64,000 nucleotides of DNA from Acidobacteria bacterium Ga0074141 (GTDB taxonomy: Bacteria > Acidobacteriota > Blastocatellia > Pyrinomonadales > Pyrinomonadaceae). The position numbers and the translations under genes were made by a program. The notes below the pieces were generated by a model. It did no database searches. It worked only from the letters and a program-made list of their open reading frames with translations, and was not told where the DNA came from. This document shows positions 1-8,885 of the stretch, one piece after another. The number at the start of each line of letters is the position of its first letter. The first letter of the stretch is position 1. The DNA lies in the NCBI GenBank assembly GCA_001464665.1, contig LNDP01000023.1:897936-961935 (forward strand), read 5' to 3'.

Positions 1-918
1 CGCCGCGGAGTGAAAATCGGTAATAATGAGCTTTGCGAGTTTGACCTTCACGTTTCGCGGATTCTCGCCTTTATCGATCTCCGATCTCAAGTTTGAAATA
101 TCAGCTTGCGTAAGGTCGGTTAGCAGTTCGTAATATCGCCACATCAGCTCGTCTGAGATAGACATCACCTTGCCGAACATCTCACTTGGCGGCTCCTCGA
201 TGCCGATGTAGTTGTTGAGCGACTTCGACATTTTATTGACGCCGTCGAGGCCCTCGAGCAGCGGCGTGGTGATGATCACCTGCGGCTCCTGACCAAACTC
301 TCGCTGAAGGTTGCGCCCCATTAGCAGGTTGAACTTCTGGTCGGTCCCGCCGAGTTCGACGTCCGACTCGAGCGCGACCGAGTCATACCCTTGGGTCAGC
401 GGATAGAGCAATTCGTGGAGCGAAATGGGCTTTTCCTCCTCCATCCGTTTGCTGAAATCGTCGCGTTCGAGGATTTGTTTGACCGTTGTTTTTGCACAGA
501 GCTTTACGAAGTCGGCGGCGGTGAACTTGTCCATCCACTCGCCATTGAAGCGAAGCTCGGTCTTTTCGGGGTCGAGCAGCTTGAACATCTGCTGCTTGTA
601 GGTCTCGGCGTTTGCGTTGACCTCTTCGCGTGAGAGCGGCGGCCGCGTCACGTTCTTGCCCGAGGGGTCGCCGATCATGCCGGTGAAGTCGCCGATCAGA
701 AAGATGACCGTATGTCCAAGGTCCTGAAAGGCCTTCAACTTGCGGATGACGACCGTATGGCCGACGTGAATATCAGGCGCCGTCGGGTCGAGCCCGAGCT
801 TTACGCGAAGCGGCTTGCCGGTCTTTGCCGACCGCTCAAGCTTCGCTCGCAGGTCTTCTTCGCGGATAAGGTCAACGGTGCCTTTTCCCAAAAACTCCAG
901 TTGTTCGTCGATCGTCAT
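1..918 (-). CDS. tyrS: Tyrosyl-tRNA synthetase, 5' part (runs off left edge)
   Basis: Charges tRNA-Tyr with tyrosine in the cytoplasm (class I aminoacyl-tRNA synthetase). I translated the complement of the left edge from an ATG at 916-918. About 306 codons are open to position 1, and the C-terminal anticodon-binding/S4-like part lies outside the window. The ATP-binding HIGH-type motif appears as HVGH after [10 protein letters not shown], and the KMSKS loop is present intact after [10 protein letters not shown]. The segments [15 protein letters not shown] and [10 protein letters not shown] are typical of the TyrZ-like branch of bacterial TyrRS. It is transcribed leftwards and divergently from the TPR gene that starts at 1053. 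The family call is secure. Only the missing 3' end limits it. Confidence 0.95.
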   Translation of the reverse strand, partial: MTIDEQLEFLGKGTVDLIREEDLRAKLERSAKTGKPLRVKLGLDPTAPDIHVGHTVVIRKLKAFQDLGHTVIFLIGDFTGMIGDPSGKNVTRPPLSREEVNANAETYKQQMFKLLDPEKTELRFNGEWMDKFTAADFVKLCAKTTVKQILERDDFSKRMEEEKPISLHELLYPLTQGYDSVALESDVELGGTDQKFNLLMGRNLQREFGQEPQVIITTPLLEGLDGVNKMSKSLNNYIGIEEPPSEMFGKVMSISDELMWRYYELLTDLTQADISNLRSEIDKGENPRNVKVKLAKLIITDFHSAA

Positions 919-1052
919 ACAAAGAATGGATTGTAGAATACTTCCCCGCCGCACGGCTATCGGACCTGCGAGTTCTTGCACCGGCAATTTCCGCTTTTGA
1001 GGTGACATCACCCATTTTTGGTACTATCATTCCCTCGGATGGAGGCCCAACA

Positions 1053-1982
1053 ATGAAGAAACTATTCATCACAACCTTTGCTTTTCTTTTTCTCTCCGCA
1101 GCCGTTGCAAACGCACAGGATCCGGATTTCCAAACCGGACTTCAACAGTTCAATGCCAAACAGTTCGAGGCTGCAGCAGAAACTTTCAGAAAGATAACGC
1201 TAAAAGAGCCTGCGAACGATGCCGCTTTTTTCAACTACGGCTTGTCGCTTTTCAATCTCCGCAAATACAAGGAATCCCTTGCTCCATTCGGTAAAGCGGC
1301 GCAGATCTCGGCAAAGGTCGCTAAGTATCATGAATACGTCGGCCGGGCGAATTTGTTGATCAATGATTTTACGAACGCCGCCGCGGCGTTTTGGGATGAA
1401 CTCCTGATCGAGCCCAACAACTTCAACGCGAATTATTTCCTCGGGTACTCGCTCTACAAAGCCAAGCAATACCCGGACGCGGAGAAATATACACGAGAAG
1501 CAATACGGATCGATCCGAAACACGCTACGGCAAAGATAAACCTAGGGATGATTCTAAATGGCCAGAAACGCTATAAGGACGCCGTTGCTCAGCTTACTGA
1601 GGCGATCAAGTTAAATCCCGACTTGTCCGACGCCCATTTCAATCTGGGAAACGCCTATTACAACCAGAATCTTTATGCGGAGTCGATCCCGTACTACGAG
1701 AGGTCTTCGGTGCTTTCTCCGAAATCCGCTCTTGTTTTTGCATATCTGGGAGACGCCTACCTGAACACAAAGCAGAACGAGAAAGCGATCGAGATCTACA
1801 AGAAATCGATCGCACTCGACGCCAAAGAAGTTGTGGCACAAATGGGCCTCGGGCTGGCATATATGAACCTTAAGAACTACGCGGGCGTGCGTACTCAGAT
1901 AGCCGTTCTTCAGGTACTCGATGCGGAAAAAGCTAAAGACCTGCGAGCACGTGCCGAGAAGGCGGGAATGCCGCCGCAATAA
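1053..1982 (+). CDS. Exported TPR-repeat protein
   Basis: A 309-residue protein made almost wholly of about eight tetratricopeptide repeats, a protein-protein interaction scaffold. The N-terminus MKKLFITTFAFLFLSAAVANAQ is a clear Sec signal peptide ending at an AxA-type site, so the mature protein is periplasmic or extracytoplasmic. I chose the ATG at 1053 and not the in-frame ATG at 1002. It has a good Shine-Dalgarno (ggagg at 1041-1045) and directly opens the signal peptide. Typical TPR positions are visible, for example YFLGYSLYKAKQYPDAEKY and FNLGNAYYNQNLYAESI. The partner is unknown. Its stop lies 13 bp from the stop of the convergent acetyltransferase gene. Confidence 0.85.
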   Translation: MKKLFITTFAFLFLSAAVANAQDPDFQTGLQQFNAKQFEAAAETFRKITLKEPANDAAFFNYGLSLFNLRKYKESLAPFGKAAQISAKVAKYHEYVGRANLLINDFTNAAAAFWDELLIEPNNFNANYFLGYSLYKAKQYPDAEKYTREAIRIDPKHATAKINLGMILNGQKRYKDAVAQLTEAIKLNPDLSDAHFNLGNAYYNQNLYAESIPYYERSSVLSPKSALVFAYLGDAYLNTKQNEKAIEIYKKSIALDAKEVVAQMGLGLAYMNLKNYAGVRTQIAVLQVLDAEKAKDLRARAEKAGMPPQ

Positions 1983-1995
1983 TCGTGCGGCCGAG

Positions 1996-2508
1996 CTAAA
2001 GTTCTCGGTACATTATATAGGCGTCGGTCGGGCCGAGGGTTTTGTGGCGGAAGGCGTTGGGGATCGTGCCGATTATCTCCATCCCGACCGATTGCCAGAG
2101 GCGGACGGCCGCGGTGTTTGACGCGACGACGAAGTTGAACTGCATTGCCGTAAAGCCGAGCCGGCGGGCCTCCTCGAGCGAGAACTCGGCCATCTGCCTG
2201 CCAATGCCTTTTCCGTGGGCTGCGGGCGAGACCATATAGGCCGCGTTGCAAACGTGGTCGCCAAGCCCGGGCTGATTAGGCTTTAGCCAGAACGTGCCGA
2301 GGATAGCTTCGTTTGCGTGACCGCCCGCCGACCCTTTCGTATCTGTCGCAACGTAAACGTGCTTCTCCGGCGAAAACCAATACTCGAGCATCTCATCCCG
2401 CGGGATTTCAGGATCGAATACATAAGTATCTCCGCCCGTGATCACGTCCCGGATGATCTCCCAGACCGCATTACGATCGCTCGCTTCTGCCTTTCGGATC
2501 TTAGTCAT
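1996..2508 (-). CDS. GNAT family N-acetyltransferase
   Basis: A 170-residue single-domain acetyltransferase that moves an acetyl group from acetyl-CoA to an unknown amine. The acetyl-CoA pyrophosphate-binding segment VSPAAHGKGIGRQM has the R/Q-x-x-G-x-G/A form of motif A. The following LGFTAMQFNFVVASNTAAVRLWQSVGM is the usual motif B region. The sequence resembles the phosphinothricin/L-amino-acid acetyltransferase branch, but the substrate cannot be read from sequence. I prefer the ATG at 2508 (MTKIRKAEASD). An upstream in-frame GTG at 2547 would add 13 residues unlike the family. No strong ribosome-binding site is seen for either start. Confidence 0.85.
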   Translation of the reverse strand: MTKIRKAEASDRNAVWEIIRDVITGGDTYVFDPEIPRDEMLEYWFSPEKHVYVATDTKGSAGGHANEAILGTFWLKPNQPGLGDHVCNAAYMVSPAAHGKGIGRQMAEFSLEEARRLGFTAMQFNFVVASNTAAVRLWQSVGMEIIGTIPNAFRHKTLGPTDAYIMYREL

Positions 2509-2550
2509 ACTTAAATAAGACGCGGTCCGCAAGAAAACAGGACTCACATT

Positions 2551-4548
2551 TCATTTAATGTACTTTTCGAACCAGTCGAGGTTGCTTTGCATCGTGGCGA
2601 TCTGGAGCCGTGGTTCCTGAATGCCATGCGGCTGCCGCGGAAGAACTATCATTCGTGTCGGCACGCCGCGGCGTTTTAGCGCAACGTAGAGCTCATAGCC
2701 CTGCGAGATGGGCACGCGGATGTCGTTCTCACCGTGCTGGATCAGGGTCGGGGTCTTGGCGTTCTTAATGTTGAACATCGCCGAGTGCTTTGCATAAACG
2801 GCCGGGTCGTCCCAGAATTCGGCTTCGAAGTAGTCGGGGATGAACGACGGAATATCGGCGGTGCCGTTAAAGCTCATCAGATTCGTCACCGGTGCACCGG
2901 CCGAAGCGGCCTTAAAGCGGTCGGTCTTGGTGATGATCATCGAGGTCATATAACCGCCGTAGCTCCAGCCCATAACGCCAAGCCGGGCCGGGTCGGCGAC
3001 GCCCATCCCGATGGCATGGTCAACACCGGTCATCAGGTCCTCATAGTCCATTCCGGCCCAATCGCGGATGTTCGCCCGCCGAAACTCAACGCCATAGCCT
3101 GACGATCCACGCGGATTTGGCCGCAGAACGGCAAACCCTTTTGATGCGAACGACGCAAGTGGATAGGCTCCGCGGCCGCCGACGTAACCCTGATTAAATA
3201 CGCCTGCCGGTCCGCCGTGGATATTCAGGATGAACGGAACCTTGGTGCCGGGTTTGTACCCCATCGGATAGGTAAGCAGGCCCTCGATTTCGCGGCCGTC
3301 CTTGCTCTTCCATTTGATCACCTCCGTTCGCGGAACCGTCAGCTTTGCCATTTCTCCGTTCGCCCGTGAGATCTGAACCGGGGCGGTCGAACCGGAACGT
3401 CCGTAGTAGACCTCCGGGGGCGAATCGATGTCGTGCATTACAAATGCTAATGCATTGCCCGTCCGGTCGAAATCGAAGGCACCGACGACACCATCGGTGT
3501 AGCTGATCTCTTTGACAGTTCCGGAAGCGACGTTGCCTTCATAGAGTGCCGTGCCCGTCCCCTTGGCCTCTGTGAAATAGACTCGGACACTGTCCGGCAT
3601 CCAACCGCCGATCGCCGGCTGCCCGTCGGGTGATGCGGCGAGGACTCGCGGGCTCGCACCGGAAATGCGTGCGTTCTGAACGGGATAGGCATGAATGCGA
3701 TTGCTTTGTGCCCATCGGACCGGGCGGTCACTGACGGTCATCACCAGCCAACGGCCGTCCGGTGAGAACGACGGATTCTGCTCGGCGAGGTCGGTAGACG
3801 CAACAGGAATCACCTCTTCTGTATTGATATCCACGAGCGATACGTCAGAGGTCGGCCAGTGATCGACGACCGGCGACTTCACATGCGCGAAAACCAGCGA
3901 TCTCCCGCCGGACGACCAATCGAACGCGGTCACGTGGCGGCCCGTGTCGCCGATCTTTTTCACTTCTCGCTTTCCGGCAGCATCGGCGGCAAGCGGCGTT
4001 AGGTAAAGCCGGGCGATCTTGACGTTCTCATCGACCCAGCGGAAATCGTTCCTCCCTTTTCCGTCCTTCTCTTCTGCATCGGTCTTCGGATCTGACATCG
4101 TGAAGGCAAAGGACCTACCATCCGGTGCCCATTCAAAATTGCTGACCGCACCTTTTCCATCAGTGATCTGCTCGGCCTCGCCCCCGGCAACACGAAGGAC
4201 GTAGATCTGATTTCGGTTGTCCTTGCGATTAGAAGTAAACGCGATCATCGAGCCATCGGGCGACCACTTCGGGTTGGCGGCGGACTTGTCGCCAAAGGTG
4301 ATCTGCCGGTTGTCGCTGCCATCGGTATTTGCAAGCCAAAGATGCGTAAGAAATTCGCTCTTGTCCGCGCTCATCACCGGCTCGTTGACGGTGTAGACGA
4401 TCTTTCTTCCGTCAGGAGATATCTTTGGCGAGCCGACGATCTTCATTTTCACCTGAAGCTCGGGCGTCCAGGTGTACTGCGGGTAAACGGCGGCGGTGAA
4501 GAGTACAACTACGACAAGCAACGAAGCAAAGCGGGCAACGATTTTCAT
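2551..4548 (-). CDS. Exported S9 family prolyl oligopeptidase-like peptidase
   Basis: A serine peptidase of 665 residues with the S9 layout: signal peptide (about 1-24), a beta-propeller with PD40/WD-like blades (several SPDG motifs, about 40-400), then an alpha/beta hydrolase domain (about 420-665). The catalytic triad can be placed. Ser529 is in GWSYGGY, Asp609 in HGENDIRVP and His641 in RQPHGI. The oxyanion region HGGP is also present. It is closest in layout to acylaminoacyl/dipeptidyl peptidases (S9C). The signal peptide suggests that it trims peptides outside the cytoplasm. The ATG at 4548 has an AGGAG about 9 bases upstream. It stands alone between the acetyltransferase and the SRA-like gene. 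Confidence 0.93.
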   Translation of the reverse strand: MKIVARFASLLVVVVLFTAAVYPQYTWTPELQVKMKIVGSPKISPDGRKIVYTVNEPVMSADKSEFLTHLWLANTDGSDNRQITFGDKSAANPKWSPDGSMIAFTSNRKDNRNQIYVLRVAGGEAEQITDGKGAVSNFEWAPDGRSFAFTMSDPKTDAEEKDGKGRNDFRWVDENVKIARLYLTPLAADAAGKREVKKIGDTGRHVTAFDWSSGGRSLVFAHVKSPVVDHWPTSDVSLVDINTEEVIPVASTDLAEQNPSFSPDGRWLVMTVSDRPVRWAQSNRIHAYPVQNARISGASPRVLAASPDGQPAIGGWMPDSVRVYFTEAKGTGTALYEGNVASGTVKEISYTDGVVGAFDFDRTGNALAFVMHDIDSPPEVYYGRSGSTAPVQISRANGEMAKLTVPRTEVIKWKSKDGREIEGLLTYPMGYKPGTKVPFILNIHGGPAGVFNQGYVGGRGAYPLASFASKGFAVLRPNPRGSSGYGVEFRRANIRDWAGMDYEDLMTGVDHAIGMGVADPARLGVMGWSYGGYMTSMIITKTDRFKAASAGAPVTNLMSFNGTADIPSFIPDYFEAEFWDDPAVYAKHSAMFNIKNAKTPTLIQHGENDIRVPISQGYELYVALKRRGVPTRMIVLPRQPHGIQEPRLQIATMQSNLDWFEKYIK

Positions 4549-4622
4549 GTTCTTGGTCTCCTGATCTGATCTTTAGGTGGATGTGGCAGGTATTGTGCAC
4601 CAATTTGCCTCTATCGGCAATC

Positions 4623-5036
4623 TCAGGCGGCGGAGCGGACGAGTGTGAACTTCCAGACCATCCGCTCGCGGGTCTCATCGTAAATGTAGCGGCCATCGGT
4701 GACGGCCCATTTGCCGAGATATTCCCAGCGGTCCACGCCGAGCTTGTTGAAAAGAGGCACAGAGTGGCCGGAATCGATCGCGGCAAAGAGAGCCCTGTTC
4801 GCGGCATCAAGTTTTTGGTCGCCGCGGCGGCCCGAGCCGGTGTAGTGGATCGTGTCGCGCGTGTCGCCGTGGAAATCAGGATAGCAGGGATTGATGCGGC
4901 CAAAATCGGTTAGTAGCGAGACAAGCCGGCCGTCTTTCTGATAAATACCGTTCCGCGAGCGATGGACAGCGGCAACGAATGCCCATGGGAATACTTCACC
5001 AACTTTGATCGAATCTAAGACAGCAGCAGAATACAC
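4623..5036 (-). CDS. Small stand-alone SRA/YDG-like domain protein
   Basis: A 137-residue protein with no signal peptide or membrane segment. The block GDTRDTIHYTGSGRRGDQKL, followed by ANRALFAAIDSG and a hydrophobic SVPLFNKLG stretch, resembles the core of SRA-like domains. In McrA/HNH-type restriction enzymes and in UHRF1 this core reads as ...Y-T-G-x-G...G-D-Q-x-L...-N-x-A-L and it binds modified cytosine. The later WEYLGKWAVTDGRYIYDE fits the beta strands that close the fold. No nuclease domain is attached and no nuclease gene is adjacent. The GTG at 5036 is the first possible start after an in-frame stop, so a shorter form is possible. The family call is from motif resemblance only and needs a profile search. 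Confidence 0.5.
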   Translation of the reverse strand: MYSAAVLDSIKVGEVFPWAFVAAVHRSRNGIYQKDGRLVSLLTDFGRINPCYPDFHGDTRDTIHYTGSGRRGDQKLDAANRALFAAIDSGHSVPLFNKLGVDRWEYLGKWAVTDGRYIYDETRERMVWKFTLVRSAA

Positions 5037-5066
5037 GCGGTTAGTCTAGCATTGACGGGGCTCTCC

Positions 5067-5729
5067 CTAGCGGTCGGATCGCCAGTTGGTTTGTCCGGCG
5101 AGGCGGCCGATGGCTTCGAGCATTGCGGTCATTTCGAGCGTGTCCTGACCGGCATTACTTGCTTTGATCTGCTTTGTATTGGAACCGTATTTCACGGTCA
5201 GTTCCACTCGTATCGGTAGTGAAATGATGTTCGTTGAGTCCGGCTCATTGGCGAAATCATTTTCCGCCATCACCGCGGCAAGCCGGGCAAAGGCATCGCG
5301 GCCGATGTTGACCTCATACTTTGTCGGGCCACCGAAGATCTTATTGCCATCGACGGTGCGTTCGCTCGCCTCGACCTTGGTTGCAGTTCCGGTCGCTAGG
5401 AATGTGAGGGTCGTGCTTTCCGAGATGAAATTCTGGACGTTGATGTTTCCGAAGAACGCCGCCGGTTTGGTCGATGCGGTCGATCTCATCGAGCTTCGAT
5501 ACAAAGAGATCTCGGTGATCTCGTCTGCCTTGACGACCGTCGGGCCCCTTTTTCGCGGGCCGGCCGGCACCGAAGGCGGTTTCTGGCCGTCGGCCGGAGC
5601 GGTAACTATCGTTGGCTCGGGCGCGGTTTGAAAATAGAGAAATCCGGCAAATGTCGCGATGAGAACGGCAGATGTAAACAGCGCGGTCACACCGATCGCG
5701 AGCACTATCTTTGCGGTTGTTCCGGTCAT
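5067..5729 (-). CDS. Membrane-anchored protein of unknown function
   Basis: A protein of 220 residues with one N-terminal transmembrane helix (about 6-33, IVLAIGVTALFTSAVLIATFAGF). A proline-rich linker with a basic PRKRGP patch follows, then a mixed alpha/beta domain of about 140 residues. I do not recognise the domain with confidence. The pattern of a short strand region ending in a helix that starts RDAFARLAAVMAENDF is loosely like DUF6438-type proteins. The ATG at 5729 is preferred over an upstream ATG at 5795, because it opens the membrane helix and follows the stop of the GerMN gene by 7 bp. It is the last gene of a leftward run 7034 to 5067. The soluble part should lie outside the membrane. 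Confidence 0.65.
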   Translation of the reverse strand: MTGTTAKIVLAIGVTALFTSAVLIATFAGFLYFQTAPEPTIVTAPADGQKPPSVPAGPRKRGPTVVKADEITEISLYRSSMRSTASTKPAAFFGNINVQNFISESTTLTFLATGTATKVEASERTVDGNKIFGGPTKYEVNIGRDAFARLAAVMAENDFANEPDSTNIISLPIRVELTVKYGSNTKQIKASNAGQDTLEMTAMLEAIGRLAGQTNWRSDR

Positions 5730-5736
5730 TATTTCG

Positions 5737-6231
5737 TTACCATTTCGCCGGACACGGCTTCGGCCGGTCTTCGACCATTCCGATTCCAAATTCATTAATT
5801 CCGTTTACGCAGACGATGACCTTTTTGATGTTCGGGAACTGCTTTGCAGTGCGGATGACGGTGGCCTCGAACCGCAGGGTCTGAAGGTCGCCTGGGTTGT
5901 CGTCCTCGCGGATCTCTCGGACAAAATCAATGCGTGCGGTCGCGCCTTTCACCCGAACATCGCTTAGCTTCATGTCGCCATAGGCAACGCTGCCATATTT
6001 ATCGGTGCCCTCGGCTTCGGTCGGGCCCGCAACCAGAGCCTCGATCGTCGGGCGAAGCGGTGCCTTCGCATCAACGATGCGCTTGAACGCAATCATATCG
6101 TCACCCGGTTCGTCGCGGTTAAACTCCCAGAAATAGACGGTCACCTCCCGCGTCTGGCCCGCGGCTCCGACCGGCAACAAAAGAAGCACAAGCGGCAGGA
6201 CGCAAAGAAGATGGAAAAGCTGAGGTCTCAT
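5737..6231 (-). CDS. Exported GerMN-domain protein
   Basis: About 164 residues with a signal peptide (MRPQLFHLLCVLPLVLLLLP, cleaved near GAAGQ). A single GerMN domain follows. The landmark IEALVAGPTEAEG, then a segment of the kind VKGATARIDF, and a final VIRTAKQFPNIKKVIVCVNG match the order seen in GerM/LpqB-type domains. In other bacteria these are extracytoplasmic and linked to the cell envelope or spore cortex. Here the domain stands alone, and nothing in the window suggests sporulation. An in-frame GTG at 6252 would overlap the upstream gene. The ATG at 6231 follows that gene's stop by 8 bp and starts the signal peptide cleanly. Confidence 0.75.
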   Translation of the reverse strand: MRPQLFHLLCVLPLVLLLLPVGAAGQTREVTVYFWEFNRDEPGDDMIAFKRIVDAKAPLRPTIEALVAGPTEAEGTDKYGSVAYGDMKLSDVRVKGATARIDFVREIREDDNPGDLQTLRFEATVIRTAKQFPNIKKVIVCVNGINEFGIGMVEDRPKPCPAKW

Positions 6232-6239
6232 AAATGTGT

Positions 6240-7034
6240 TTAGCCGCCGCACGACTCGTCAAAGAGCATTACAGCCTTGCCTTTTTGAAACTCGAAGAGC
6301 ATCTGGCGATCGCTCTCCGAGTGAGTGGACTTGATCGCGATCTCCATCCGTCCGTCGCCGTTCATGTCTGCAACCGCGACGATGGAATGCTCGGCGTAAT
6401 CTGCAAGGACACGTTCGTCGAGAAACTGGCCGTCCAAAAGTATGTTCTTTGTCGCCCGACCCGAACCGACGCGAAGAAGCGCGAACGAATAGTCGCCCGC
6501 TGAAAGGGCAAATTCCTCCCATCGCCCGTAGTAGTATCCGGTGATGACCTGTTCGGCTTTGCCATCGCCGTCCAGGTCGATGGAAAGGGCTTCCGTGATC
6601 CGTGTCGGCGAGTTTCGAATGCCTTTCGCACGCAGAAATGTTGCGACCGCGTTGGTCATGGCGGGGTCCCCGTTCTCCAACCTAACCGGCTGGCGAGGGA
6701 TCAAATTCCAGTTGGCCATCTCACCGATAAAGAGTCCGGGCAGCTCGTCAACAGGCTCATCTCGGTCGGCAAATAGTACGATTCTATTCCCAGAGCACGC
6801 GTCCCATTGCTCGTCGGTTCGGCCAATGAAGATCGTTTTGTCGTCGGCGTCGTTCCGAACGGAGCGAAACTTCGGCGATGCTCCAAGAGGCACGCGAGCG
6901 GGCTTTAGCCATTTTCCGCCCTGTGTTCCGCCGACAAGGTAGCTTCCCTGCACGATCGGTATGATCGGTTCCCGCGCCCAAAGTCCGCTGCCGGCCAGGA
7001 GCACGATCGAAATAAAAAAGATGATGCGGGTCAT
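6240..7034 (-). CDS. Exported protein with FG-GAP/VCBS-like calcium motifs
   Basis: A 264-residue protein with a signal peptide (MTRIIFFISIVLLAGSGLWA). In the second half two DxDGDGxxE-type loops are visible, SIDLDGDGKAEQVITGYYYG and VADMNGDGRMEIAIKS. These are typical of integrin-like FG-GAP/VCBS blades that bind calcium. The first half has no family I recognise. It heads a leftward run of four genes (7034 to 5067) in which all products are exported or membrane bound and the spacers are only 7-8 bp, so they are probably co-transcribed. Function unknown. Confidence 0.7.
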   Translation of the reverse strand: MTRIIFFISIVLLAGSGLWAREPIIPIVQGSYLVGGTQGGKWLKPARVPLGASPKFRSVRNDADDKTIFIGRTDEQWDACSGNRIVLFADRDEPVDELPGLFIGEMANWNLIPRQPVRLENGDPAMTNAVATFLRAKGIRNSPTRITEALSIDLDGDGKAEQVITGYYYGRWEEFALSAGDYSFALLRVGSGRATKNILLDGQFLDERVLADYAEHSIVAVADMNGDGRMEIAIKSTHSESDRQMLFEFQKGKAVMLFDESCGG

Positions 7035-7090
7035 ATGTCTATCTTCCCGGTGCTCTACGCTGATCTATCCGCAATTTCGGTAAACAGGCC

Positions 7091-7669
7091 TTAGTCCTCG
7101 GCAGGGCCGAAACGGTAAACCAGAAACCCGATAGCACGGGCCGGCTTTCCGCCGAAGGTCGGGCGATTGAATTTGGACGCGAGGGCGGCTCGCTCGGCTT
7201 CGGGCCAGAGCTCTTTATTGCCTGTCCGGCCCTTTGCGGTCAATACGGTGCCATTCACATCGATCAGCACTTCGACCTGCACCAAGCCCCTCGCTCCGGA
7301 CGCCTTTGCTGCTCGCGTGTGATAAGGCTTTTCCGCCGAAACGACCTCGAAATTTAGAAACGTGTATTTATCACCGACGACGAAGCCATCATACTTAGCA
7401 GTAGCGGCTGGCTTTCGTGGCGCCGCCGGCTTTTTCGTTGCCGTCGCCGTTTGTTTGCCGGTCGTACGTGAGCCGCGCCGCGTCCCGGACGTAGTTCGTG
7501 CGGTGCTTCCGCCGATGCCTCCCTCGGCAGAAGCTCCGCCGCCTTCAGCAGGCTTTGGCCGCTCGGCGGGCTCATCAACAGCAGCGATCGCGCCCATCTG
7601 GGCATTCGCCTGCGAACAAAAAACGAGAATTGACAATAATGCGAATCCAACAACAGCGGATCTGATCAT
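7091..7669 (-). CDS. Exported TonB C-terminal-domain protein
   Basis: 192 residues: signal peptide (about 1-23), a low-complexity Gly/Ser/Thr/Lys/Pro-rich linker (about 30-92), then a domain of about 95 residues. The pattern GLVQVEVLIDVNGTVLTAKGRTGNKELWPEAERAA is that of the TonB C-terminal fold. Classical TonB uses this fold to touch outer-membrane receptors, but it needs an N-terminal membrane anchor and ExbB/ExbD. Here the N-terminus looks like a cleavable signal peptide and no exbBD is nearby, so energy transduction is doubtful. GGAGG lies 7 bases before the ATG at 7669. A second protein with this domain is at 46504-47355. Confidence 0.78.
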   Translation of the reverse strand: MIRSAVVGFALLSILVFCSQANAQMGAIAAVDEPAERPKPAEGGGASAEGGIGGSTARTTSGTRRGSRTTGKQTATATKKPAAPRKPAATAKYDGFVVGDKYTFLNFEVVSAEKPYHTRAAKASGARGLVQVEVLIDVNGTVLTAKGRTGNKELWPEAERAALASKFNRPTFGGKPARAIGFLVYRFGPAED

Positions 7670-7732
7670 TCTATTGCCTCCGAAATGTCCAAGATTGAGA
7701 CGTGGACCGTCAGATATTCTTGCGAAACTGCC

Positions 7733-8260
7733 TTAACTTAAGATCTCGATCATTCCGCTAGAAACTGATGCCGACAGCTCGTATCCGACGCCGGCAAAAG
7801 GAATGTCGATGGTCACCAAACGCGGCCCTGATCCTGCACGGACGCCCGGTGCACTAGAGGCATTCCAGAGGTAGGAAACGCCGTCACGGATCTTGCTCAG
7901 ATCGTCCGGGGTTACCTTGTTATAGTCCTTTAGTTTCGCGACCGCGCTAAAAAACTTGCGGCCACGCAGAGCATCGACGATGCCGTCCCATTTTACCGCC
8001 AGCGCGATATTGAGGCTCCAATCATCTACCAAGGTCCCATGGAGTCGATAGAGATTTGGGCAATCGAGTACGATGCAGGCGATGGCTCCGACACTTCCGC
8101 CGAGGCCAAGCCCAATGCGGCCTGACCCGACCTGGTAATCATGATGTTCCTGCATCAAACCAAGGTTGCGGAGCGTTCCGCTCATATACTCGACCCCGCC
8201 GATGCCCAGTATACCTCCGCCTTTGATCCCAACGCCGACCCAATTGTTGTATTTATTCAT
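7733..8260 (-). CDS. Hypothetical glycine-rich protein
   Basis: A protein of 175 residues that I do not recognise. It has no clear signal peptide. The first third is glycine-rich (VGIKGGGILGIGGVEY, then GLGLGGSVGAIACIV) and could form a small-residue beta or membrane-associated structure. The rest looks like a soluble alpha/beta region. A GAGGAG lies about 8 bases before the ATG at 8260, which supports real expression. It follows the lipoprotein gene at 8279-8854 by 18 bp on the same strand, so the two are probably one transcript. No function is proposed. Confidence 0.6.
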   Translation of the reverse strand: MNKYNNWVGVGIKGGGILGIGGVEYMSGTLRNLGLMQEHHDYQVGSGRIGLGLGGSVGAIACIVLDCPNLYRLHGTLVDDWSLNIALAVKWDGIVDALRGRKFFSAVAKLKDYNKVTPDDLSKIRDGVSYLWNASSAPGVRAGSGPRLVTIDIPFAGVGYELSASVSSGMIEILS

Positions 8261-8278
8261 CGAGTTTCTCCTCTTGTC

Positions 8279-8854
8279 CTAATAGGCCTTTTCGTTCAGG
8301 TTGCCGTTCTTATTGGCCCAAAAGTAAGTTTGCGATCGAGTGCCCTCGACAAAGATCCGCCACGTAAGCGCCCACGCCTTGGCTTCCTCGCCGGTCAACC
8401 GGGGATCGGCGGTCTTGGCATATTGGTTGTCCATTGAGACCAGATCAATGGTCGCTCCAGCCGGGTCGGCCAGTTGTTTGGCACGCTCTAGCGTTTTGGG
8501 AAGTGCGAGGAAATTTATCTCGTCAATATCCGTCGCGTGGTGAACGTTATCGGCGAAAACCTTGTGGATCTTGACCGGCTCCGGTCCGGAGACCGATCCG
8601 CGTTCATAGGTGTACTCGTCCTGATCCTTCGGATTTGTCTCGGACTGAATGACCAACTTCATCACATTGGGCCTGATCTCACCGCGAATCACCCTTACCT
8701 TTGCTGTGCCGACCTTCGCCTTGATAGCGACGGCCGCCTTTGCGGCATTTTCACCTTCAAATAGGTTCCCCCCTCGCGGCATCAGACTTGAACACCCAAG
8801 CACTACCGCGAGCAGCGGCAACAGCGAGATAAAAAGTTTATTTGTCTGTCTCAT
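8279..8854 (-). CDS. Putative lipoprotein of unknown function
   Basis: 191 residues with a type II signal peptide. The hydrophobic stretch LFISLLPLLAVVLG is followed by Cys21 in a lipobox of the form AVVLGC, then Ser-Ser. The mature protein should be lipid-anchored. The remaining sequence is a mixed alpha/beta domain with no motif that I know. It is just upstream of, and probably co-transcribed with, the glycine-rich gene at 7733-8260. It lies downstream of the S74 fibre-like gene with a 31 bp gap, so it may belong to the same leftward transcript. Confidence 0.7.
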   Translation of the reverse strand: MRQTNKLFISLLPLLAVVLGCSSLMPRGGNLFEGENAAKAAVAIKAKVGTAKVRVIRGEIRPNVMKLVIQSETNPKDQDEYTYERGSVSGPEPVKIHKVFADNVHHATDIDEINFLALPKTLERAKQLADPAGATIDLVSMDNQYAKTADPRLTGEEAKAWALTWRIFVEGTRSQTYFWANKNGNLNEKAY

Positions 8855-8885
8855 TTTTCGTCCTTATCGTTGTTCGCCGTTTGTC

